Positions 1 to 5,774 of a stretch of DNA of 15,737 bases are shown here, one piece after another. The stretch comes from JBEKIK01 sp050013075 (GTDB taxonomy: Bacteria > Planctomycetota > Planctomycetia > Pirellulales > Thermoguttaceae). Position numbers and translations under genes: made by a program. Position 1 is the stretch's first letter. Each line of letters starts with the position of its first letter. Under the pieces are notes generated by a model that worked only from the letters and a program-made list of their open reading frames with translations, made no database searches and was not told the origin of the DNA. The DNA lies in NCBI GenBank assembly GCA_050013075.1, contig JBEKFZ010000098.1, positions 1 to 15,737 on the forward strand, written 5' to 3'.

Positions 1-132
1 GGGAAAATAGAAGAAGAACAAGGGATGAAGAACAAAGGATGAAGGATGAAGGATGAAAATAAAAGGCTGTAGGCTATAGGCCGGAGGAATGAAAACTGAT
101 TACTGATTACTGATAACTGAAAACTTGATAAA
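1..132 (+). repeat. Period-7 (heptamer) repeat tract, mixed families
   Basis: From about position 16 the sequence can be cut into consecutive 7-mers without losing register. GAACAAG/GGATGAA-type units fill 16-57, GGCTGTA-type units fill 65-85, and TTACTGA/TAACTGA units fill 93-120. Unit types change but the 7-base phase does not. There is no plausible gene here. The layout resembles the short tandemly repeated repetitive (STRR) heptamers described in cyanobacteria, although the organism need not be related. No promoter for the downstream adaptor gene could be recognised. Confidence 0.8.
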
Positions 133-153
133 AACCGCTTGCGGTCTCGCGCT
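133..153 (+). repeat. CUUG-hairpin repeat, copy 1
   Basis: This is a single copy of a 21-nt repeat whose core AACCGCTTGCGGTT is an imperfect palindrome. In RNA it would fold as a short stem closed over a CUUG loop. The copy carries one change after the core (TCTCGCG instead of TTTCGCG). It interrupts the heptamer tract, yet the heptamer register on both sides is the same: the units at 96 and 152 are a multiple of 7 apart. Confidence 0.8.
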
Positions 154-207
154 GACAACCGAAAACTGACCACTAACCACTGACCACTTTTAACTGAATA
201 CTAATCC
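152..207 (+). repeat. Eight heptamers ending at the hlyD-like ATG
   Basis: Eight consecutive 7-mers of the CTGACCA/CTAACCA type run from 152 and end on the base before the ATG at 208. They carry TGA or TAA in all three + strand frames because 7 is not a multiple of 3. No Shine-Dalgarno-like purine run is present, so the array itself forms the translation initiation region. Confidence 0.75.
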
Positions 208-1542
208 ATGAGCGCCAACAAACATAAACGATGGTTTTTCGCCGGTGGGGCATTCGTGATTGCACTGTCGGCATTGCTGCTGGTTTTCATCGAGCTAAGC
301 CCGCCCATTCTCGGCCAGTCGTCCCCGACCCCGGTTTCCGCCGAGAATAACAAGAAAAAAGACGCCGGCGTCAAGGAAAAAGACACCGCCCGGGAATCGG
401 CGGTTCCCGTGACGGTGGCCAAGCTGGAAATGCAGTCCATTCAGCGCACAGTAGACGTGGTTGGCAGTTTCGAGGGTTGCGAGGAATTGGTTGTCACGCC
501 CAAGGTCGACGGCCGCGTCATCCGCATTCATTGCGACGTGGGCGACATCGTCCGCTCGGGCGATGTGCTCTTGGAAATCGACCGCACCGATTATCAACTT
601 GCCGTGGAGGAAGTGAAAAAATCGATCGAATCGGAACTGGCCAAGGTTGGGCTGACGGCCTTGCCGGGAGCGGACTTCGACATCATGAAATTACCCACCG
701 TGGTTCGAGCGTACAATCAATACCGAAATGCCTCGTCGAGGTTTTCGCGGGTTGACAGCCTTTACAAACAAAAAATTTCCACAAAGGAAGATTGGGACCA
801 GACCTACACCGATAACGAAGTGGCCAAGTCCACGGTTGACCAGGTGAAGATCGATGCCCAGGCGAATATCGCCAAAGCCCGGCAACAAGCGGCGATTTTA
901 GACACCGCCCAGCAGCGCCTGCTCGACACAAAAGTCGAGGTGCCGGCGCCTTCCGCCGCGGTCGCGAAATTGGCGCGTTCGCCCCAAGAGGTCGAATACG
1001 CCGTGGACAAGCGGATGATTTCCGAAGGCGAAATGGCTACCCGCGCCAATCCCAAGGGCGTATATCGCCTGGTTATCGACAAGTTGTTGAAGTTCAAGGC
1101 CGACGTGCCCGAGGTCTACACCAGTCAAATAAAGATCGGGCAGAAAGTCCAAATCCGCTCCGAGGCGTACCAGGACAAAGTATTCCAGGGAATGGTCTCC
1201 CGAGTCAGCCCCACGGTGGACCGCCTAAGCCGCACGTTCCAGGTCGAGATCCTTGTACCCAATCTGGCTCGCGAACTGAAGCCCGGCGGTTTTGCCAAGG
1301 CGTCGATTCTCACCCGCGTGGAAACGCAGGCCAAAACCGTGCCGGTCGAGGCCCTGGTGACGGCCGTGGGCACGACGAAAGTTTTCGTCGTCGAGGACGG
1401 AAAAGCCCACGCCGTGGAAGTAAAAACCGGCGTGGCCGAACGCAAATGGGTGGAAATCACCGGCGAACTCGATATTAACAGCCAAGTGATCACCAGCGGC
1501 CAGAACCAATTGGCCGAAGGAACGAAAGTAAAAATAAGGTAG
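208..1542 (+). CDS. RND efflux periplasmic adaptor (HlyD/MFP family)
   Basis: The 444-residue protein is a membrane-fusion adaptor that should link an inner-membrane RND pump to an outer membrane channel. An N-terminal membrane anchor spans about residues 11-31 without a lipobox cysteine. A proline/lysine-rich linker follows. The first half of the lipoyl domain is at about 94-125 (VDGRVIRIHCDVGD region), the alpha-helical hairpin at about 130-240, the second lipoyl half at about 241-276, the beta-barrel at about 281-366, and the membrane-proximal domain fills the rest. The second lipoyl half is unusual: the usual 'APFDG' segment is replaced by a longer Ala/Pro/Lys-rich stretch near 244-262. 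It is followed after 112 bp by an AcrB-like pump, its obvious partner. The ATG at 208 directly follows a heptamer array and has no Shine-Dalgarno. The stop is TAG. The family call is firm; the substrate is not known. Confidence 0.93.
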   Translation: MSANKHKRWFFAGGAFVIALSALLLVFIELSPPILGQSSPTPVSAENNKKKDAGVKEKDTARESAVPVTVAKLEMQSIQRTVDVVGSFEGCEELVVTPKVDGRVIRIHCDVGDIVRSGDVLLEIDRTDYQLAVEEVKKSIESELAKVGLTALPGADFDIMKLPTVVRAYNQYRNASSRFSRVDSLYKQKISTKEDWDQTYTDNEVAKSTVDQVKIDAQANIAKARQQAAILDTAQQRLLDTKVEVPAPSAAVAKLARSPQEVEYAVDKRMISEGEMATRANPKGVYRLVIDKLLKFKADVPEVYTSQIKIGQKVQIRSEAYQDKVFQGMVSRVSPTVDRLSRTFQVEILVPNLARELKPGGFAKASILTRVETQAKTVPVEALVTAVGTTKVFVVEDGKAHAVEVKTGVAERKWVEITGELDINSQVITSGQNQLAEGTKVKIR

Positions 1543-1654
1543 TTATCAGTTGTCAGTTTTCAGTTAACAGTTTTTCCCACACTGACGCAAACTGAAAACT
1601 GTCAACTGTCAACTGAAAACTGTTAACTGTTAACCGATAACTGAAAACTCAATC
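1543..1654 (+). repeat. Heptamer arrays filling the adaptor-pump intergenic gap
   Basis: The whole gap is repeat. Four reverse-oriented 7-mers (TTATCAG, TTGTCAG type) start on the base after the adaptor's TAG and run to 1570. A 21-nt spacer follows. Nine forward 7-mers (CTGAAAA, CTGTCAA type) then run from 1592 to 1654 and end on the base before the ATG at 1655. The opposite orientations give a perfect 14-bp inverted repeat, 1561-1574 against 1616-1629, which can fold into a hairpin between the two genes. There is no Shine-Dalgarno before the pump ATG. Confidence 0.85.
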
Positions 1655-4600
1655 ATGACCATCTGGGATCTTTGCATAAAACGGCCCGTATTCACGGTAA
1701 TGTTGGTTTCCGCGCCTTTGGTGATGGGCGCGGTTTGTTACATGCAATTGGGCGTGGACTTGCTGCCCAACGTCGAGTTGCCCATGGTCACCGTCACCAC
1801 CACGCTCAACGGCGCAAGCGTGGAGGAGATGGAAACCAGCGTGACCAAACCCATCGAGGAGATCGTCAACACCGTTTCCGGCATCGATGAATTGCGATCC
1901 ACGACCAAGGAGGGCATTTCGCAGGTGGTGATTGCCTTCGTGGTCGAAAAGAACCGCGACGTGGCCGCCCAGGAGGTCCGCGACAAGATTTCCACGATTC
2001 TCGCCAAACTGCCGGTGGGCACCGATTCGCCGATCATCGACAAGTTCGATCTGAACGCCGCCCCGGTGTTGACCATCGCGGTTTCCGGGCGCCGGCCCAT
2101 GCAGGAGATCACCGAAATCGCCCGCAAGCAAATCAAGGAAAACCTGGAAGGCCTTTCGGGCGTGGGCGCGGTGATCCTGGTGGGCGGGCGGCAACGGGCG
2201 ATCAACGTCTACATCGATACCGACAAACTCACCAGCTACAACCTTTCCATCGAGGACGTGCGCCTGGCGCTTATGCGGCAGAACATCGAATTGCCCGGCG
2301 GACACGTCGATCAAGGCAACCGCGAACTCGTCCTGCGCACCATGGGCCGGGTGGAAAACGCCCGGGGATTTTTGGAACTGATCGTGGCCAATCAGCACGG
2401 TTATCCGGTCAGAATCAAGGACATCGGCCGGGTGGAAGACACCTTCGAGGAGCCGCGCGGCCTGGCGCGCCTGGACGGCGAAAACGCCGTCAGCCTCATC
2501 GTGCAGAAGCAGTCCGGCGCGAACACCGTGTCCGTTGTCAAAACCGTGAAAAAACGCCTTGAGGAATTAAAAGACATTCTCCCCCAAGACATCAAAACCT
2601 TCGTGGTCAAGGACCAATCGGTGTTTATCGTCCGGTCCTTTGAGGAAGTGCAATTGCATCTGCTCATCGCAGCCGTTCTGGTGGGAGTGACGATCATGCT
2701 CTTCATCCGCGACTGGCGGACCACCATTATCGCCAGTTTGGCCATTCCCGCCTCCATCATCAGCACCTTCGTATTCATGAACTACATGGGCTACACGTTG
2801 AACAACATGACCATGCTGGGCCTGATATTGGCCATCGGCATCGTGATCGACGACGCGGTGGTGATAAACGAGAACATCTTCCGGCACATGGAGGAAGACA
2901 AGGTCGGCGCCCGCACGGCGGCCTCCGCGGCCACCAAGGAAATCGCCCTGGCCGTAATGGCCACGACCATGTCGCTCTTGGTAATCTTCATGCCGGTGGT
3001 GTTCATGGGCGGACGGGTGGGAAAATTCTTCAGCAGTTTCGGCGCCACGGTGGCCTTCGCCATTTTCATGAGCCTTTGCGTCTCGTTCACGCTTACGCCC
3101 ATGCTCTGCTCGCGGTACCTCAAACCGCGCGAAAGTCGCGGCAGCAAATCGGGCCCGATCTGGCGGTCGATAGAAGGCGCCTACGGCTGGATGCTGGCCT
3201 GGTCGCTGCGGCATCGTTGGATTATCGTGCTCTCGGCGGTCGGCTGTTTGGCCGTCACTCCGTTTCTATTCAGTATCGTGGGTTTCGAGTTTATTCCCCG
3301 CGACGACCAAAGCGAATTGGAAGTGGCCGTAACCATGCCCGAAGGATATACGCTGGATCGCGCCGGCAAACTTTTCCAGGAAATTGAAGGCCGGCTGGGC
3401 GGTTTGCGGGGCGTTGAGAACGTGTTCAGCATCATCGGCGACACGACCGGACGCATCAGCCGTGGTCAAGGCGACGTCACCGCCGGCACGATTTACCTAC
3501 GTTTGACCGACTTGGAAAAACGGCAACGCACCTGGTACGATCCGATGTTCTGGTGGAATGGCATTCGCAACAAGGTCGAAAACGACAATAAATTTTACAC
3601 CCAGTTCGACGTCCAGGACGACGCCCGGCGGATCATGAATGACTATCCCGACCTCCGCGTCGCCATCCAGGACGTGGCGATGATTTCAGCTTCCGGTTTC
3701 CGGCAATCTATGATCGACTTGACCATCCGCGGGCCGGACCTGGTCAAGCTCCAGCAATACTCCGAACAAATCACCAACTGGATGAAAAACGAAAAAGGCT
3801 TTCTCGACGTCGATACCAGCCTTTCCTTGCGTAAGCCCGAACTGCGGGTGATTATCGACCGCGAGCGGGCGTCCGACCTGGGCATTCCCATACAACAGAT
3901 CGCCTCCACGCTCACCGTGCTCGTGGGCGGCGAGCCGGTAACCAAGTACAAGGAACTCGACGAACAGTACGACGTTTGGCTGCGGGCCGATTTGTCGAAC
4001 CGCGAAAAACCCGAGGAAATCGGCCGCCTGATGATCCCTTCGCCCAAGGCCGGGCTGGTGCAACTGGATAGCGTCGCCCGGCTCGATCCGGCCAGGGGAC
4101 CGGCCAACATCGACCGCTTCTCCATGCAGCGCCAGGTGGAAGTCATCGCCAACCTGGAGCAAAACCTGCCGACCGGCGACGCCGTGGAAAAAATAACCAA
4201 GTATGTCAAAGACATGAATCTTCCGGCCGACTACCGCTGGGAGTTCATCGGCAAAGCCAAGGTGCTGAAGGAATCGAACCAGAACTTCCTGATCGCCTTT
4301 ATTGTCAGCTTCGTGTTTATGTATATGATCCTCGCCGCCCAGTTCGAGAGTTTCGTGCATCCGATCACGATTCTCCTGGCCCTGCCGTTGACGCTGCCCT
4401 TTGCCATCATCTCGCTTTTGTTGCTCCGCACGCCGCTGGATCTTTTCGCTATGTTCGGATTGTTTATGCTTTTCGGAATCGTCAAGAAAAACGGCATCCT
4501 TCAGGTGGACTACACCAACGTGCTGCGCGCCAAGGGCCTGCCCCGCGAAGAGGCCATTCTCCAGGCCAACCACACCCGCTTGCGCCCCATCTTGATGACC

Positions 4601-4915
4601 ACCGTGATGCTAATCGCCGCCATGATTCCCATCGCCTTGGGCCGTGGGGCCGGATCCGGCTCCCGCGCCAGTTTGGCCAAAGTGGTCTTGGGCGGCCAAA
4701 CGCTTTCCCTGCTCTTGACGCTGCTCCTTACGCCCGTGGCTTATACGCTCTGGGACGATTTTGGCCAATTCTGGCTCAGACTGTTCCGTCGGCAAAAAAA
4801 ATCCGCCCCACCTAATGATGAATCCGGGGAATTCGACGAACTTTCGGAAAACCGCCCTGCCGAGGACAAGCCGGATCGGAAAAAACATCGCGAAAAAGTC
4901 CCCCAAGTCATGTAA
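1655..4915 (+). CDS. RND multidrug efflux permease (AcrB/HAE1 type)
   Basis: The 1086-residue inner-membrane proton-driven pump takes substrates from the periplasm or membrane and passes them to an outer membrane channel. The start MTIWDLCIKRPVF is typical of the family, with TM1 near 12-30. The TM4 proton-relay pair is D399-D400 (IGIVIDDAVV), and the matching TM10 lysine is at 944-945 (GIVKKNGIL). Repeated porter domains lie at about 35-330 and 560-870, and the second membrane block at about 875-1045. Two features differ from AcrB: a tryptophan-rich insert near 626-647 in the second porter half, and a charged C-terminal tail from about 1047. The length is slightly above the usual 1030-1050. 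The gene follows its adaptor but no outer membrane factor is adjacent. HAE1 is favoured over the heavy-metal subfamily because of the DD pair. The substrate cannot be read from sequence. Confidence 0.95.
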   Translation: MTIWDLCIKRPVFTVMLVSAPLVMGAVCYMQLGVDLLPNVELPMVTVTTTLNGASVEEMETSVTKPIEEIVNTVSGIDELRSTTKEGISQVVIAFVVEKNRDVAAQEVRDKISTILAKLPVGTDSPIIDKFDLNAAPVLTIAVSGRRPMQEITEIARKQIKENLEGLSGVGAVILVGGRQRAINVYIDTDKLTSYNLSIEDVRLALMRQNIELPGGHVDQGNRELVLRTMGRVENARGFLELIVANQHGYPVRIKDIGRVEDTFEEPRGLARLDGENAVSLIVQKQSGANTVSVVKTVKKRLEELKDILPQDIKTFVVKDQSVFIVRSFEEVQLHLLIAAVLVGVTIMLFIRDWRTTIIASLAIPASIISTFVFMNYMGYTLNNMTMLGLILAIGIVIDDAVVINENIFRHMEEDKVGARTAASAATKEIALAVMATTMSLLVIFMPVVFMGGRVGKFFSSFGATVAFAIFMSLCVSFTLTPMLCSRYLKPRESRGSKSGPIWRSIEGAYGWMLAWSLRHRWIIVLSAVGCLAVTPFLFSIVGFEFIPRDDQSELEVAVTMPEGYTLDRAGKLFQEIEGRLGGLRGVENVFSIIGDTTGRISRGQGDVTAGTIYLRLTDLEKRQRTWYDPMFWWNGIRNKVENDNKFYTQFDVQDDARRIMNDYPDLRVAIQDVAMISASGFRQSMIDLTIRGPDLVKLQQYSEQITNWMKNEKGFLDVDTSLSLRKPELRVIIDRERASDLGIPIQQIASTLTVLVGGEPVTKYKELDEQYDVWLRADLSNREKPEEIGRLMIPSPKAGLVQLDSVARLDPARGPANIDRFSMQRQVEVIANLEQNLPTGDAVEKITKYVKDMNLPADYRWEFIGKAKVLKESNQNFLIAFIVSFVFMYMILAAQFESFVHPITILLALPLTLPFAIISLLLLRTPLDLFAMFGLFMLFGIVKKNGILQVDYTNVLRAKGLPREEAILQANHTRLRPILMTTVMLIAAMIPIALGRGAGSGSRASLAKVVLGGQTLSLLLTLLLTPVAYTLWDDFGQFWLRLFRRQKKSAPPNDESGEFDELSENRPAEDKPDRKKHREKVPQVM

Positions 4916-4952
4916 ATTGACCCGCTATGTTCGGCAGCGTATAATTTACATG
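4909..4952 (+). promoter_or_regulatory. Sigma70-type promoter within a perfect 10-bp dyad
   Basis: TTGACC (4917-4922) and TATAAT (4940-4945) are separated by exactly 17 nt, giving 5/6 and 6/6 matches to consensus. Transcription would start near 4952. The promoter is embraced by a perfect inverted repeat, CATGTAAATT (4909-4918) and AATTTACATG (4943-4952), whose arms overlap the outer edge of each hexamer. CGCT (4923-4926) and AGCG (4936-4939) form a smaller nested dyad inside the spacer. The left arm includes the pump stop codon. This looks like an operator for a dimeric repressor; the regulator is not in the window. The likely target is the Cys-rich/cusBA operon. Confidence 0.65.
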
Positions 4953-4968
4953 TTATGCCGCGTGAAAA

Positions 4969-5103
4969 AACCGCTTGCATTTTCGCGATAAAAAATTAAC
5001 CGCTTGCGGTTTCCCGAGGAAAAACCACCCGCTTGCGGTTTCGCGCTGAAAAACAAACCGCTTGCGGTTTCGCGATGACAAAAACCGCTTGCGGTTTCGC
5101 GAT
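4969..5103 (+). repeat. Five tandem CUUG-hairpin repeats (leader array)
   Basis: Five copies of the 21-nt repeat start at 4969, 4998, 5027, 5056 and 5083, so the pitch is 29, 29, 29 and 27 nt. The core is AACCGCTTGCGGTTTCGCG and the spacers are short and A-rich (8, 8, 8 and 6 nt). Copies 4 and 5 are perfect, copy 1 is decayed in its right arm (TTGCATTTT), and copies 2 and 3 have small changes. Each can fold as a stem over a CUUG loop closed by G-C. The array lies between the predicted transcription start near 4952 and the ATG at 5111, so it would make up most of the leader RNA. Confidence 0.85.
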
Positions 5104-5110
5104 ACTTAAT

Positions 5111-5602
5111 ATGCAAATCATAAACTCATATCCCGCGAAAGTGATCGTTTACCTGGCGGCCGCGCTATTGCCTTGGGATATGTTTTTGGCCGGCGCTTGC
5201 CAATGCGGTCGGCAAAACGCGGGCTGCGGACACGGCAAATCGGTCAATACAATATCGGCCGCCGCCTGCTGTTGTCACTGCGGCGCGGGTTGCCGCTGCT
5301 GCCATCAAGCCAAAAAAGTGCCGCATTCCGCCTGCTGCAAGAATCGAACCGGAAATCTCGATACTTCACGCGGGGCGATTTTGCCGCTGTGCGATTGCTG
5401 CCGCGGCCATGCGCCCGGGCCGCAAACTTCTCCGCCCGATTCATCCGCCGCCAAGCAACTCCTCGGCCATGCCTGGGCCGGCATCAACCCGGCGGCCGTT
5501 GTCGAACTTCCCTCCCACGCGCTGTATTCCATCGGCGTTTGCCCCTTTTTGCCGGCCAATTCCCTGGCTCGATTGAGCAATCTTTGCCGTCTAAATATCT
5601 GA
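5111..5602 (+). CDS. Cys-rich exported protein, putative metal-binding
   Basis: I do not recognise a named family. The 163-residue product has a hydrophobic N-terminus (about 9-28) ending in FLAGAC. This could be a signal peptidase I site (AGA) or a loose lipobox with C30 as lipidated residue, so export is likely. Seventeen cysteines are present, fifteen of them between residues 30 and 97, in tight clusters such as CCCHCGAGCRCCH (53-65), CC at 75-76 and CDCC (94-97), with interspersed histidines. The C-terminal half is ordinary and has C144 and C159. Position directly upstream of cusBA-like genes, with a promoter in front, suggests soft-metal (copper/silver) binding or sensing in the periplasm; that is inference. 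The start was set at 5111 because the longer in-frame extension from 5033 only translates the hairpin repeats. No Shine-Dalgarno is seen. Confidence 0.7.
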   Translation: MQIINSYPAKVIVYLAAALLPWDMFLAGACQCGRQNAGCGHGKSVNTISAAACCCHCGAGCRCCHQAKKVPHSACCKNRTGNLDTSRGAILPLCDCCRGHAPGPQTSPPDSSAAKQLLGHAWAGINPAAVVELPSHALYSIGVCPFLPANSLARLSNLCRLNI

Positions 5603-5684
5603 TTCGCTTTCCCCCAGAGTGATGCTGCGCGCCGGGGTACGATTATTCCGTGCAAATATACCTTGCGCCTTCACAATGAAAACC

Positions 5685-5705
5685 AACCGCTTGCGGTTTC
5701 GCGAT
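5685..5705 (+). repeat. CUUG-hairpin repeat, isolated perfect copy
   Basis: A single perfect copy of the 21-nt repeat lies in the gap between the Cys-rich gene and the CusB-like gene, in the same orientation as all other copies. The rest of the 172-bp gap (5603-5774) shows no gene and no convincing promoter. Confidence 0.85.
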
Positions 5706-5747
5706 TAAAACAATCCATCGGCAAAATTAATCTCATAATCGTTTAGC

Positions 5748-5770
5748 CCCGGAGCTTGCTCCGGGAGGTG
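5748..5770 (+). promoter_or_regulatory. CUUG hairpin overlapping the cusB-like ribosome binding site
   Basis: CCCGGAG (5748-5754), loop CTTG (5755-5758) and CTCCGGG (5759-5765) form a perfect 7-bp stem. The Shine-Dalgarno GGGAGGTG (5763-5770) begins inside the right arm and lies 4 nt before the ATG at 5775. Folding would hide the first part of the ribosome binding site, so translation could be tuned by this hairpin. It is the only strong Shine-Dalgarno among the four pump and adaptor genes here. Confidence 0.6.
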
Positions 5771-5774
5771 TATT

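Noticed and set aside
4917..4945. MerR/CueR-type copper-responsive promoter
   Set aside because: Those promoters have 19-20 nt spacers with the operator inside; here the spacer is 17 nt and the main dyad lies outside the boxes.
4969..5103. CRISPR-like array of regularly spaced 21-nt repeats
   Set aside because: The spacers are only 6-8 nt, A-rich and similar to each other, no cas genes are present, and identical single copies occur elsewhere in the window.
5033..5110. Upstream in-frame start extending the Cys-rich protein by 26 residues
   Set aside because: The extension is only translated hairpin repeat (TACGFA repeated) and would hide the signal sequence; ATG at 5111 gives a clean signal peptide.
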